Part shown: positions 27,070 through 36,420 of the stretch, one piece after another
Position numbering within the stretch: position 1 is the stretch's first letter
Layout: each line of letters begins with the position of its first letter
Assembly: GCA_001730095.1 (NCBI GenBank)
Contig: MDLF01000075.1
Location: 1-53,541, forward strand
DNA: 53,541 nucleotides
Source of the DNA: Rhodobacteraceae bacterium (ex Bugula neritina AB1)
Lineage (GTDB): Bacteria; Pseudomonadota; Alphaproteobacteria; Rhodobacterales; Rhodobacteraceae
Reading direction: 5' to 3'
Translations under genes and position numbers: made by a program
Notes under the pieces: generated by a model
What the model was told of the DNA's origin: nothing
Database searches by the model: none
What the model saw: only the letters and a program-made list of their open reading frames with translations

Positions 27070-27450
27070 ATGATTTTTTCGGTTTCCATGGTCGCGCTGG
27101 GTGGCGCTGTTGGGGCGGTGTGCCGCTATCTGGCCGGGCTGGGTATCATCCGGGTCCTGGGGCATCATGATTTCCCGGTGGCGATCCTGACAGTGAATAT
27201 CCTCGGCTCCTTTCTGATGGGGATGTTTGTGACAGTGGCTGCCCTGCGGGACCTGACGTGGCTGAGCCCCTTGGTGATGACTGGCCTTCTGGGCGGGTTC
27301 ACCACTTTCTCGGCGTTCTCGCTGGAGACCGCCAACCTGATCGAGCGCGGCGCCTTCGGGCAGGCGGCGCTGTATGTAGCTTTGTCCGTGGGCCTGTCGG
27401 TCGGCGGATTGTTTCTGGGCCTGATGGCCGCAAGGGGAGTGTTCGCATGA
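27070..27450 (+). CDS. crcB: Fluoride exporter CrcB/Fluc
   Basis: 126 residues, four membrane spans, forming a dual-topology dimeric fluoride channel in the inner membrane. Family residues: GGAVGAVCRYL near the start, TVNILGSFLMG (pore Asn) and GGFTTFSAFSLE (Phe box and Thr/Ser). I see no fluoride riboswitch upstream. Its stop overlaps the start of the pseudouridine synthase gene (ATGA at 27447). Confidence 0.95.
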   Translation: MIFSVSMVALGGAVGAVCRYLAGLGIIRVLGHHDFPVAILTVNILGSFLMGMFVTVAALRDLTWLSPLVMTGLLGGFTTFSAFSLETANLIERGAFGQAALYVALSVGLSVGGLFLGLMAARGVFA

Positions 27451-28493
27451 GCGGCGTTCAGATGATTACCGTCAGCGAAGACGATGGCGGCCAGCGCATT
27501 GACCGCTGGCTGCGGCGGCTGTTTCCGCATGTGAACCAGGGCCGCATCGAAAAGATGTGCCGCAAGGGGGAGCTGCGGCTGGACGGCGGCCGCGTCAAGG
27601 CGAGTAGCCGCGTCGAGGCGGGGCAGGTGGTGCGGGTGCCGCCGCTGGCGGACAGCGATCTGAAGCCTGCTGCGCCGCGCGAGATGAAGATCTCGGACGC
27701 CGATGCCCGGATGATTCAGGATTGCGTTATTTACCGGGATGATGATGTCATCGTGCTGAACAAGCCTGCGGGCCTGGCAGTGCAGGGCGGCTCTGGCACC
27801 ACCAAACATGTGGATGGTCTGGCCGAGGCGCTGAAGTTCGGGCTGGAGGACAAGCCCAAGCTGGTCCACCGGATCGACAAGGATACCTCGGGCATTCTGG
27901 TGTTGGCGCGCAACCGCAAGGCCGCGCAGGGGCTGACTGCTGCCTTTCGCCACAAGAACACCCGCAAGATTTACTGGGCGCTGGTTGCGGGCGTGCCGAC
28001 GCCCTATCTGGGAGAGATCAAGAACGGGCTGGTGAAGGCGCCGGGCCATGGCAAATCCGGCGAAGGCGAGAAGATGATCAACGTGCATCCGCACGACATC
28101 GACGACACATATGGCGCCAAACGGGCGCATACGCTTTATGCCACGTTGTATCGGGTCGCCTCTCGTGCGGCCTGGGTGGCGATGGAGCCGATCACCGGGC
28201 GCACCCATCAGCTGCGGGCGCATATGTCCGGCATGGGCCATCCGATTGCAGGCGACGGCAAATATGGCGGTTCGGGCCAGGAGAACCTGGGCGACGGCTG
28301 GGGCGCGCAGTTTGGTGGGGTGATCTCGAAGAAGCTGCACCTGCATGCCCGCCGGATGGTGTTTGAGCATCCGGTCACGCAAAAGCAGGTGTCCGTGGTT
28401 GCGCCGCTGCCGGAGCATATGAAGGAAAGCTGGGACACTTTCGGCTGGAGCGAAGACCTGGCCGCCGATGATCCGTTTGAGGACCTGAAGTGA
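27447..28493 (+). CDS. RluC-type 23S rRNA pseudouridine synthase
   Basis: 348 residues from the ATG at 27447. N-terminal S4 RNA-binding domain (QRIDRWLRRLFPHVNQGRIE) and the RluA-family catalytic motif HRIDKDTSGILVLAR with the nucleophilic Asp. The later EPITGRTHQLRAHM is also typical. E. coli RluC modifies 23S positions 955, 2504 and 2580; target identity here is inferred. Coupled to crcB upstream, and its stop overlaps the GTG of the next gene. Confidence 0.9.
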   Translation: MSGVQMITVSEDDGGQRIDRWLRRLFPHVNQGRIEKMCRKGELRLDGGRVKASSRVEAGQVVRVPPLADSDLKPAAPREMKISDADARMIQDCVIYRDDDVIVLNKPAGLAVQGGSGTTKHVDGLAEALKFGLEDKPKLVHRIDKDTSGILVLARNRKAAQGLTAAFRHKNTRKIYWALVAGVPTPYLGEIKNGLVKAPGHGKSGEGEKMINVHPHDIDDTYGAKRAHTLYATLYRVASRAAWVAMEPITGRTHQLRAHMSGMGHPIAGDGKYGGSGQENLGDGWGAQFGGVISKKLHLHARRMVFEHPVTQKQVSVVAPLPEHMKESWDTFGWSEDLAADDPFEDLK

Positions 28494-29158
28494 GCGCAGA
28501 GCTGCGGCTGATCCTGTTTGACGTCGACGGAACCCTGGTGGACAGCCAGGGGGCGATCACCGGCGCGATGGCCGAGGCCTTTCAGGGCGCCGGTCTGGAG
28601 GTGCCTGCCCGCGAGGCGATCCTGTCGATCATTGGCTTGTCGTTGCCTCTGGCCATGACGGAACTGGCGCCGGGTCAGGACGCGGCAACGCTGGCGCGGC
28701 TGGTGGAAGGGTACAAGTCCTCATACATGCTGGCGCGTGAAGCTGCGGGCGCGGCGCATTCGCCGCTGTACCCCGGCACGCAGGAGATGCTGGCGGAGCT
28801 GCATGAGGTGCCGGAGTATCTGCTGGGGGTTGCCACCGGTAAATCCCAACGCGGGGTTGATGCGCTGATCAAGGCGCATGAGCTGAACTGTTTTGTCACC
28901 CGGCAGGTGGCCGACCATCACCCGTCCAAACCGCATCCGTCGATGGTGCTGACCGCGATGGCGGAGACCGGGGTGGCGCGTGAGAGCACCGTGATGATCG
29001 GCGACACGCGGTTTGACATTGAAATGGGGCGTGCAGCAGGTGTGACCACCATCGCCGTGCCCTGGGGCTATCATCCGGCAGACACATTGGGCGCCGACTA
29101 TCTGATCCGCGATTTCGCGGAGCTGCGTCCGCTGCTGGCAGAAATCTGGAAGGGTTAG
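28490..29158 (+). CDS. HAD-superfamily phosphatase, phosphoglycolate phosphatase-like
   Basis: 222 residues from a GTG that overlaps the upstream stop (GTGA). HAD motif I FDVDGTLVDS with the nucleophile Asp, motif III Lys in HHPSKPHPSM, motif IV MIGDTRFDIEMG. The alpha-helical cap between motifs I and II marks the class-I PGP/Gph-like group. Exact substrate is not readable. Three bases before the ATP12 gene. Confidence 0.88.
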   Translation: MSAELRLILFDVDGTLVDSQGAITGAMAEAFQGAGLEVPAREAILSIIGLSLPLAMTELAPGQDAATLARLVEGYKSSYMLAREAAGAAHSPLYPGTQEMLAELHEVPEYLLGVATGKSQRGVDALIKAHELNCFVTRQVADHHPSKPHPSMVLTAMAETGVARESTVMIGDTRFDIEMGRAAGVTTIAVPWGYHPADTLGADYLIRDFAELRPLLAEIWKG

Positions 29159-29161
29159 AAT

Positions 29162-29866
29162 ATGAGCGGCTGGGCGCAGAAGCGGTTCTGGAAAGAGGTT
29201 GCCGTTGCGGAAACCGCAGAGGGGTTCGCGGTGGAGCTGGACGGGCGGCGTGTTAAGACCCCGGCCAAGGCGCCGCTGGCGGTTCCGACCCGGGCCATGG
29301 CCGAGGCAATTGCTGCGGAATGGGATGCCCAGACCGAATCAGTTGACCCGAATTCAATGCCCTGCACCCGGTCTGCCAACGCTGCCATAGACAAGGTGAC
29401 ACATCAGCACAGCGAAGTGGCGGCGATGCTGTCTGAGTACGGCGACAGTGATCTGTTGTGCTACCGGGCCGGTTCCCCGGTTGAACTGGCCGCCCGGCAG
29501 GCCGCTGAATGGGATCCGGTTCTGGACTGGGCAGAGGCCCATCTGGGCGCCCGTCTGGAGCTGCGGATCGGGGTTCTGCACCAGCCGCAGCATGCGGATG
29601 CTCTGGCAGTTCTGGCCGAGAAAACCCGGTCGATGACTTCGTTCCAGCTGGCCGCATTTCACGACCTGGTAGGCATTTCAGGCTCTTTGATACTTGGGTT
29701 TGCTGCCGCATATGGCTGGCGCAGCGCGGATGAAATCTGGCAGCTGTCGCGGCTGGACGAACGCTGGCAGGAAGAGCAGTGGGGCGAGGACGAGGACGCC
29801 CAGGCTGCGGCCGAGGTCAAGCGGCAGGAATTCCTGCATGCCAAGCGATTCTACGATTTCTCCTGA
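29162..29866 (+). CDS. ATP12-family F1-ATPase assembly chaperone
   Basis: 234 residues beginning WAQKRFWKEVAV. Segments GFAVELDGRRVKTPAKAPL, AIAAEWDAQ, MPCTRSANAAID and DSDLLCYRA match the ATP12 family, which in mitochondria protects the F1 alpha subunit before assembly. In alphaproteobacteria a role in F1 assembly is presumed. Last gene of the rarA-started series; a 231-base gap follows. Confidence 0.92.
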   Translation: MSGWAQKRFWKEVAVAETAEGFAVELDGRRVKTPAKAPLAVPTRAMAEAIAAEWDAQTESVDPNSMPCTRSANAAIDKVTHQHSEVAAMLSEYGDSDLLCYRAGSPVELAARQAAEWDPVLDWAEAHLGARLELRIGVLHQPQHADALAVLAEKTRSMTSFQLAAFHDLVGISGSLILGFAAAYGWRSADEIWQLSRLDERWQEEQWGEDEDAQAAAEVKRQEFLHAKRFYDFS

Positions 29867-30097
29867 CCTGATAGGAAATTACTTATCCACAGCCTGGACG
29901 GAAATAATATTCTGCGCAGACTCGGTTTGTGCGGAATTCGTACGTCGAAATTCCCGATACCGCCCTTGACGTTTGCAGAATAATGCGCCCAAACTCAGCC
30001 ACGAATTAGGGGAGGACCCTTCTTCAGTCTCAGACACGGCGGGGGATCGCCGGAGTATAAGAACCGCCGAATGGCGGGCTATCAGGAAGAGGTAAAA

Positions 30098-31114
30098 ATG
30101 AAAAAAACCATGATTTTGGGCGCAATGGCCTTTGCCGGTCTTGCGGCTGGCGCAGCTTCTGCCGGCACGCTGGACGACGTGAAGGCCCGCGGCAAGCTGA
30201 ACTGCGGCGTGACCACCGGCCTAGTTGGGTTTGCGGCCCCGAATGCGAATGGGGAATGGGAAGGCTTTGACGTTGCCGTCTGCCGTGCTGTGGCTGCAGC
30301 TGTGCTGGGTGACTCAACCGCCGTGGAATTCGTGCCGACCACCGGCAAGACCCGCTTTACCGCGCTGGCGTCGGGTGAAATCGACATGCTGGCCCGTAAC
30401 ACCACCTGGACTTTCAGCCGCGATGTCGACCTGAAATTCGAATTCGTCGGTATTAACTACTATGACGGTCAGGGCTTCATGGTTCCGAAAGAGCTGGGCG
30501 TGTCCTCGGCCAAGGAACTGGACGGCGCAACCGTCTGCATCCAGACCGGCACCACCACCGAGCTGAACCTGGCGGATTTCTTCCGCTCCAACAACATCTC
30601 TTATGAGCCGGTTCCGGTTGAAACCAACGCCGAAGCACAGCAGCAGTATCTGGCTGGCGCATGTGACGTCTATACCACCGACGCATCCGGCCTTGCATCA
30701 ACCCGCGCAACCTTTGACGATCCTGCCAGCCATGCGATTCTGCCGGAGATCATCTCCAAAGAGCCGCTGGGCCCGCTGGTCCGTCATGGCGACCACGAAT
30801 GGGGCGATGTTGTCCGCTGGACCCTGAACGCGATGATCGCGGCCGAAGAGCTGGGCGTGACCTCTGCGAATATCGGCGAAATGGCTGCTGGCACCGACAA
30901 CCCGGAAATCAACCGTCTGCTGGGTGCCGAAGGCACTCTGGGCGAGATGCTGGGCCTGTCGGCTGACTGGGCCAAGAACGCAATTGCGTCCCAGGGCAAC
31001 TACGGCGAAGTCTTTGCCAAGAACATTGGCGAAGACTCCCCGGTTGGTCTGGCCCGTGGCCTGAACGCTCAGTGGACCGAAGGTGGTCTGCTGTACTCTC
31101 CGCCGTTCCGCTAA
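30098..31114 (+). CDS. bztA: Amino-acid ABC transporter substrate-binding protein (BztA/AapJ type)
   Basis: 338 residues from the ATG at 30098 with AAGAGG upstream. Signal peptide MKKTMILGAMAFAGLAAGAA (cleavage after ASA). Periplasmic type-II binding fold; LNCGVTTGLVGFAAPN and RFTALASGEIDMLARNTTWT are typical of the glutamate/glutamine/aspartate/asparagine binding proteins. First gene of a four-gene transporter; a strong hairpin after its stop may raise its level over the permease genes. Confidence 0.93.
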   Translation: MKKTMILGAMAFAGLAAGAASAGTLDDVKARGKLNCGVTTGLVGFAAPNANGEWEGFDVAVCRAVAAAVLGDSTAVEFVPTTGKTRFTALASGEIDMLARNTTWTFSRDVDLKFEFVGINYYDGQGFMVPKELGVSSAKELDGATVCIQTGTTTELNLADFFRSNNISYEPVPVETNAEAQQQYLAGACDVYTTDASGLASTRATFDDPASHAILPEIISKEPLGPLVRHGDHEWGDVVRWTLNAMIAAEELGVTSANIGEMAAGTDNPEINRLLGAEGTLGEMLGLSADWAKNAIASQGNYGEVFAKNIGEDSPVGLARGLNAQWTEGGLLYSPPFR

Positions 31115-31127
31115 ACTAACCTACGGG

Positions 31128-31156
31128 AAGGGCGCAGGAGTTTCCTGCGCCCTTTT
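31128..31156 (+). terminator. Intra-operon stem-loop after bztA
   Basis: A 12-bp perfect stem AAGGGCGCAGGA / TCCTGCGCCCTT (31128-31139 with 31143-31154, loop GTT) runs into TTTT. It probably stops or trims most transcripts so that the binding protein is made in excess of the membrane parts. Confidence 0.75.
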
Positions 31157-31239
31157 CCTATCTGAAAATAGCTCCGGCCAGCTGCGGAGCGGGGACAACC
31201 CCGCCAGGATAGAATGCCGGAGCCAGGGGATCACAATAT

Positions 31240-32472
31240 ATGTCAACGTTGACTGACCCGCCGAACGAAAGTTTTCGGCTGTCTATGCTTATCAACGACA
31301 CCCGCTACCGTTCACTGACTTTTCAGGTGATAGCGGCTGTCATCCTTGCTCTGTGCATCTGGTATCTTGGAAACAACCTGATCCAGAACCTCCGCGCCGC
31401 CGGGCTTAACATTTCGTACAATTTCCTCAGCGACTCGTCCGGTTACGATATCAACCAGCGTCTGGTTGAATATGACAGCCAGTCCAGTCACGCCAAGGCC
31501 GCTCTGGTCGGCCTGCTGAACACGTTGCTGGTGGCTTTCCTGGCGTGCATAACCGCGACAGTGTTCGGGGTTGTTGCCGGGGTTCTGCGCCTGTCCAACA
31601 ACTGGCTCGTCTCCAAGCTGATGGCGTTTTATGTCGAGATCTTCCGGAATATTCCGGTGCTGATCTGGATCATCATCATCTTTACCATCATGACGGCGGT
31701 GCTGCCGGGGCCGCGGGCTTTCCGCGGTGATAATGCGACGTCCAGCATGCTGTTCGACGCCTTTGCCTTTACCAACCGCGGCATTTACACGCCGATGCCC
31801 TGGTTCGAGCATGGTCTCTTTGCCAGCGCGTCCATGAACTGGCTGCTGGTGATCGCTGGTTTTGTCGGCTCATGGTTCGCAGCGCGTCGGATCAACATCT
31901 GGGCCAACCAGAAACAGGAAGCCACGGGTATCCGGCCCAAGACCACGGCGCTGATCCTCGCCGCTTGGCTGGTGCCGTTCCTGGTGCTGATGCTGGTGAT
32001 GGGGCTGAGCTGGGAATACCCCGAGCTGAAGGGTTTTAACTTCAAGGGCGGCATCAAGATCGGCGGTCCGCTGATCGCGCTGTGGTTTGCCCTGTCGATT
32101 TACACCGGTGCCTTTATCGCCGAGAACGTCCGTGCGGGCATTCAGGCGGTTTCCAAAGGCCAGACCGAAGCGGCTTCGGCCCTGGGCCTGCGTCCGGGCA
32201 AAGTGATGAACCTGGTGGTTCTGCCGCAGGCGCTGCGGGTGATCATCCCGCCGCTCATCTCCAACTTCCTCAACATTACCAAGAACTCCTCGCTGGCGAT
32301 TGCCGTGGGCTATGCGGATATCACCGCAACTCTGGGTGGGATCACCCTGAACCAGACCGGCCGCGCCATTGAATGTGTTCTCCTCCTGATGCTGTTCTAT
32401 CTGACCGCTTCGCTGACCATTTCGATGGTTATGAACGTCTACAACGCATCAGTTAAGTTGAAGGAGCGCTGA
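31240..32472 (+). CDS. bztB: Amino-acid ABC transporter permease (first of two)
   Basis: 410 residues. A hydrophobic N-terminal span, the family-specific inserted periplasmic segment, then the permease domain with EAASALGLRPGKVMNLVVLP (EAA loop contacting the ATPase). Pairs with the next gene as a heterodimer in the inner membrane. Three bases separate the two genes. The four-gene order binding protein, two long permeases, ATPase matches bztABCD of Rhodobacter and aapJQMP of rhizobia; the permease lengths fit Bzt better. Confidence 0.93.
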   Translation: MSTLTDPPNESFRLSMLINDTRYRSLTFQVIAAVILALCIWYLGNNLIQNLRAAGLNISYNFLSDSSGYDINQRLVEYDSQSSHAKAALVGLLNTLLVAFLACITATVFGVVAGVLRLSNNWLVSKLMAFYVEIFRNIPVLIWIIIIFTIMTAVLPGPRAFRGDNATSSMLFDAFAFTNRGIYTPMPWFEHGLFASASMNWLLVIAGFVGSWFAARRINIWANQKQEATGIRPKTTALILAAWLVPFLVLMLVMGLSWEYPELKGFNFKGGIKIGGPLIALWFALSIYTGAFIAENVRAGIQAVSKGQTEAASALGLRPGKVMNLVVLPQALRVIIPPLISNFLNITKNSSLAIAVGYADITATLGGITLNQTGRAIECVLLLMLFYLTASLTISMVMNVYNASVKLKER

Positions 32473-32475
32473 GAC

Positions 32476-33774
32476 ATGAGTGATCAGAAAACCAACTCCA
32501 TCGCTTTTGTTGCTGATGGGACCATCCCGCCGTCGCCGCCGCCTGCGGGCGAAACCGGCCCGGTCAAATGGCTGCGCGAAAACCTGTTTTCCAATGCGGT
32601 GAACTCCGCCCTGACCATTGCAGCTTTGCTGGTGATCTATGTCATCCTCAGCAAGACCCTGCCGTGGCTGCTGAATGGGGTGTGGACCACCAATTCGCTG
32701 GCAGAATGCCGCGAAGTGCTGCAGGGCAAAACCGGGGCCTGTTTCTCGGTTCTGACCGAACGCTGGAACCAGTTGCTGTATGGGTTCAAATACCCGGGTG
32801 ATCAGTACTGGCGCCCGAATCTGGCTCTGGTGCTGTTGCTGGTGGCGATTGCGCCGGTGCTGTTTTTTGACCTGCCGCGCAAACTTCTGGCCTTTACCGC
32901 AATCTACCCCTTCCTGGCCTTCTGGCTGATCTGGGGCGGCACCATTCTGGCGCCGATCGTGGCGCTGCTGGGCTTTGCCGCGGGCGCATTTGTGTTCCAG
33001 ACTTACGGCAAGAGCAGCTTTGCAATCGGCTTCTTCGGAGCCATTGTTGCGGCCTTTGCCGTGTGGCTAATTGGCGGCGCGCTGATCCCTGACGGGGCAT
33101 CGGACAACGCCATGCTGCAGGCGGTGCCATCGCGCGATCTGGGCGGTTTCATGCTGAACCTGATGCTCGGCGTGACCTGTGTGTCGCTGTCGCTGCCCTT
33201 GGGCATCGCGCTGGCACTGGGGCGTCAGTCGGACATGCCGCTGATCAAGTGGATCTGTGTGGTCTTCATTGAATTTGTGCGCGGCGTGCCGCTGATCACC
33301 CTGCTGTTCGTGGCATCGGTGATGCTGGCCTACTTCTTCCCGCCGGAAAGCACCGTCGACCTGTTCCTGCGCGTGGTGATCATGATCACCATGTTCTCGG
33401 CAGCCTATATCGCCGAGGTGATCCGCGGCGGCCTGGCAGCCCTGCCGAAGGGACAGTATGAAGCGGCTGACAGCCTTGGCCTGGATTACCCCCAGGCAAT
33501 GCGGCTGATCATCCTGCCGCAGGCGCTGAAGATCTCCATTCCGGGCATCGTGAACGTGGCTGTTGGCCTGTTCAAGGACACCACCCTGGTTTCGGTCATC
33601 TCGATGTTCGACCTGGTGGGCATGATCCGCGGCCCGATCCTCGCCTCCACTGAGTGGAACGGGGTCTATTGGGAGCTTCTGGGCTTTGCTGCGCTTCTGT
33701 TCTTCGTCGTCTGCTACGGCATTTCTCAATACTCACAGTGGCTCGAGCGCCGTCTCGCCACCGATCACCGTTAA
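32476..33774 (+). CDS. bztC: Amino-acid ABC transporter permease (second of two)
   Basis: 432 residues. Cytoplasmic Pro-rich N-terminus, about seven to eight spans, and a C-terminal permease domain with EAADSLGLDYPQAMRLIILP. Partner of the preceding permease. The middle region with FAAGAFVFQTYGKSSFAIGF holds extra spans not found in short His/Glu-type permeases. Confidence 0.93.
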   Translation: MSDQKTNSIAFVADGTIPPSPPPAGETGPVKWLRENLFSNAVNSALTIAALLVIYVILSKTLPWLLNGVWTTNSLAECREVLQGKTGACFSVLTERWNQLLYGFKYPGDQYWRPNLALVLLLVAIAPVLFFDLPRKLLAFTAIYPFLAFWLIWGGTILAPIVALLGFAAGAFVFQTYGKSSFAIGFFGAIVAAFAVWLIGGALIPDGASDNAMLQAVPSRDLGGFMLNLMLGVTCVSLSLPLGIALALGRQSDMPLIKWICVVFIEFVRGVPLITLLFVASVMLAYFFPPESTVDLFLRVVIMITMFSAAYIAEVIRGGLAALPKGQYEAADSLGLDYPQAMRLIILPQALKISIPGIVNVAVGLFKDTTLVSVISMFDLVGMIRGPILASTEWNGVYWELLGFAALLFFVVCYGISQYSQWLERRLATDHR

Positions 33775-33786
33775 GGAGTTCAACAT

Positions 33787-34578
33787 ATGTCTGAACTTAT
33801 GTCCGACCGTCAAATCGACCGCTCCAAGATGCAGGTAAGCGACGAGGTCGCTATTGAAATCAATGGGATGAACAAGTGGTACGGCTCCTTCCACGTGCTG
33901 CGTGACATCAATCTGACCGTCAACCAGGGCGAGCGGATTGTTATCGCGGGCCCGTCGGGTTCCGGCAAATCCACCCTGATCCGCTGTCTCAATGCGCTGG
34001 AAGAGCACCAGCAGGGCAAGATCGTGGTGGACGGCACCGAATTGTCCAATGACCTCAAGAACATCGACAAGATCCGTTCCGAGGTTGGCATGGTGTTCCA
34101 GCACTTCAACCTGTTCCCGCATCTGACCATTCTGGAGAATTGCACCCTGGCACCGATCTGGGTCCGCAAGACACCCAAGAAGGAAGCCGAAGAGCGGGCG
34201 ATGCATTTCCTGGAAAAAGTGAAAATCCCGGAGCAGGCCCACAAATACCCGGGCATGCTGTCGGGTGGCCAGCAGCAGCGTGTGGCCATCGCGCGCTCGC
34301 TTTGCATGATGCCGCGCATCATGCTGTTCGATGAACCCACATCGGCGCTCGACCCTGAGATGATCAAGGAGGTCCTGGACACCATGATCGAACTGGCCGA
34401 GGAAGGCATGACCATGCTGTGCGTGACCCACGAGATGGGCTTTGCCCGTCAGGTGGCGAACCGGGTGATCTTTATGGATGCAGGCCAGATCGTCGAACAG
34501 AACGAGCCGGAAGAGTTCTTCAACAACCCCAAGAGCGACCGGACCAAACTGTTCCTGAGCCAGATCCTGGGCCACTGA
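33787..34578 (+). CDS. bztD: Amino-acid ABC transporter ATP-binding protein
   Basis: 263 residues. Walker [10 protein letters not shown] (55-63), Q-loop [12 protein letters not shown], signature [13 protein letters not shown], Walker [14 protein letters not shown] and the switch His in [10 protein letters not shown]. Drives uptake of glutamate/glutamine/aspartate/asparagine-type substrates by family analogy. Two N-terminal Met (33787, 33799) are possible starts; the first is used because AAGGAGTT precedes it. A terminator follows. Confidence 0.95.
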   Translation: MSELMSDRQIDRSKMQVSDEVAIEINGMNKWYGSFHVLRDINLTVNQGERIVIAGPSGSGKSTLIRCLNALEEHQQGKIVVDGTELSNDLKNIDKIRSEVGMVFQHFNLFPHLTILENCTLAPIWVRKTPKKEAEERAMHFLEKVKIPEQAHKYPGMLSGGQQQRVAIARSLCMMPRIMLFDEPTSALDPEMIKEVLDTMIELAEEGMTMLCVTHEMGFARQVANRVIFMDAGQIVEQNEPEEFFNNPKSDRTKLFLSQILGH

Positions 34579-34601
34579 AGCAGCGGCCTCACGAAACCAA
34601 G

Positions 34602-34629
34602 AAGGCCGGGCGCAGTGCCCGGCCTTTTT
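34602..34629 (+). terminator. Terminator after the bzt operon
   Basis: AAGGCCGGGC / GCCCGGCCTT (34602-34611 with 34617-34626, loop GCAGT) followed by T's. Confidence 0.92.
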
Positions 34630-34660
34630 CGTTCTGGATGTCTTGGTCAAACCATCCTGA

Positions 34661-35113
34661 TCAGGCGTGGCTGGCAAAAACTACGGTGCTGCCATCGGCC
34701 AGGATCAGCAAGCTGTCAAACGCCTCGCGCTCTTCGCCCATCTCCATCCCCGGTGATCCGATCGGCATGCCCGGCACGGTCAACCCCAATGCCACAGGCT
34801 GTTCCGCCAGCAGCCGCAGGATGTCGCCTGCCGGCACATGGCCTTCGATCACATAGGCCCCGGCCATCGCCGTGTGGCAGGAGGCCAGATCGCCACCGAC
34901 GCCCAGCCGGTCCTTCATCGCCCACAGCTCCTCATCCGGCACATCGCGCAGGTCGGTTTTGAAACCGGCAGCGGCCAGGTGATCCGCCCAGGCAGAGCAG
35001 CAGCCGCAGCTGGGTGACTTCATGATGCGGATGGTTTGTGCTGCCGTGGCGAACCCCGGCAGTGCGGAGAGGGGGAGGGCGGCTGCGGCAAGCAGCAGGG
35101 AACGGCGGTGCAT
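34661..35113 (-). CDS. DUF411 metal-binding periplasmic protein
   Basis: 150 residues from the ATG at 35113 (MHRRSLLLAAAALP), with a signal peptide ending near ATAA. The DUF411 motif SPSCGCCSAWADHL gives Cys36, Cys38 and Cys39, then DLASCHTAMAGAY and GMPIGSPGMEMG follow, rich in Met and Cys as expected for a copper site. Family members are often linked to copper resistance. A longer start at 35167 would spoil the signal peptide. Faces the bzt operon tail to tail. Confidence 0.87.
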   Translation of the reverse strand: MHRRSLLLAAAALPLSALPGFATAAQTIRIMKSPSCGCCSAWADHLAAAGFKTDLRDVPDEELWAMKDRLGVGGDLASCHTAMAGAYVIEGHVPAGDILRLLAEQPVALGLTVPGMPIGSPGMEMGEEREAFDSLLILADGSTVVFASHA

Positions 35114-35224
35114 GATGATCTCCAGTCCTGACAGGTGATGTCCTATGTCCTGCAGAAATCTAGCCATGGTCCGCCGCAGCGGCCAGCGCCCTCCTGCGCG
35201 GGATGCGCCAGAATGCCGCAGGGG

Positions 35225-35722
35225 TTACTCGCCCAGCAGTTCCCGCGGCACGGCAAAATCGATCACCTTGCCGCTGCTCCAGCTCAGTTCCCGCCAGCTG
35301 CTGATATCGAATTCAGCCACCAGCGTGGCGCCGGTCGGGTAGTCGTCGAACCGCGAATGCTCTGGCGGGCTGGACACGATGGTATGGGCAAAGGCGGCAA
35401 TCCCGGGATTGTGGCCGACCAGCATGATCCGTTTGTGCTCCGCCTCGCTCAGAACTTTGAACATGATATCCGAATTGGCGTGGTACAGGCGCTCGGTAAA
35501 AGTTGTCGGCACGCCCAGTTCCATCAGCTCACAGGTCTCGCGGGTGCGCTGAGATGAAGAAGAGATCACTTGATCCGGCAGGTAGCCGCATTCGCGCATC
35601 CATGCGGCGATGGCGGGCGCAGAGCGGCGTCCGCGCTTGTTCAGCGGGCGGGCGTGATCGCTGGGTACAGTTGTGTCCCAGGAAGATTTGGCGTGGCGGG
35701 TCAGGATCAGGGTGCAGGTCAT
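35225..35722 (-). CDS. SixA-type histidine phosphatase
   Basis: 165 residues. Phosphohistidine-forming motif LTRHAKSSW (Arg9, His10) and the second His in VGHNPGI place it in the branch-2-like SixA group of histidine phosphatases, which remove phosphate from phosphohistidine or small molecules. Starts in the stop codon of the upstream ferredoxin gene (one-base overlap), so the two are coupled. Confidence 0.87.
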   Translation of the reverse strand: MTCTLILTRHAKSSWDTTVPSDHARPLNKRGRRSAPAIAAWMRECGYLPDQVISSSSQRTRETCELMELGVPTTFTERLYHANSDIMFKVLSEAEHKRIMLVGHNPGIAAFAHTIVSSPPEHSRFDDYPTGATLVAEFDISSWRELSWSSGKVIDFAVPRELLGE

Positions 35723-36420
35723 TACGGGTGAAAATGCCTCATGTGGTGTGCGGTTTGTTCCGGGTCGCGGCGGGCAGTGCGGCTTAGCGGGCAGGCCAGC
35801 CGTGCAAGGCAGCCACCGGTCATGCAGCCGGCGCCTGCGCTGGTGTCGAGATAGCCGTGGCAGGCTGCCAGATCGTAGGGGCCTCCGTCGGCCAATGCGC
35901 CTGCAGGGCAGGTGCTGAGGCAGGGGCGAGAGGGGCAGCTGCGGCAGGGGGACTCTGCCAAAAGTGCAGGGGGAATGTCAAACTCCTGTGTAAAATGAAG
36001 CGCCCCCCGCAAAGATACCATCATTCCGGTCTCATCATGCACCAGCATCTGTGACGGTGATGTGAAAAACCGCCCCGACGCCAGCGCCCAGTTGATGAAA
36101 GGCGTATAGGGCGGGCCGCCAAAGGGGAAATAGGCGGTGGCCCCCCATGCGTCCGCCAACGCCCCGATGACGCGCTCCGACCAGCTGTCTATCGGGTCCG
36201 GAATGCCGCCAAGATGTTCCGGCGATGCCCTGAACAGCGGCCAGAAATCCGCATTGGTGCCCAGCAGCAGCAGGGTGCCGCCCTGCAGCGCCTGAACCGG
36301 CTGGCGGGCTGGGTGCAGCGCGCCATGGATGGACAGCCCGGCCCCTGCGGCGGCGGTTGCCAGGGCGGTGTAAGACGGCGCGTTGCGGCATTGGGCGTCA
36401 GGCTTGGCGGTCTGGCTCAT
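35722..36420 (-). CDS. Ferredoxin-like protein with eight cysteines
   Basis: 232 residues. The first 150 have no named domain that I recognise. The C-terminal part carries two cysteine quartets: Cys159, 162, 167, 171 (SPCRSCPSRPCLSTCPAGAL) and Cys187, 199, 204, 210 (GCMTGGCLARLACP). The order recalls the two-cluster ferredoxin domain of QueG. The spacings are wider, however: x2-x4-x3 and x11-x4-x5 instead of the classic x2-x2-x3. A redox role is inferred. Upstream of, and overlapping, the SixA-like gene. Confidence 0.72.
   Translation of the reverse strand: MSQTAKPDAQCRNAPSYTALATAAAGAGLSIHGALHPARQPVQALQGGTLLLLGTNADFWPLFRASPEHLGGIPDPIDSWSERVIGALADAWGATAYFPFGGPPYTPFINWALASGRFFTSPSQMLVHDETGMMVSLRGALHFTQEFDIPPALLAESPCRSCPSRPCLSTCPAGALADGGPYDLAACHGYLDTSAGAGCMTGGCLARLACPLSRTARRDPEQTAHHMRHFHP

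Noticed and set aside
27000-27070. Fluoride riboswitch before crcB
   Set aside because: I could not find the conserved GGNGAUGG-type core or its pseudoknot in the 137 bases between rarA and crcB.
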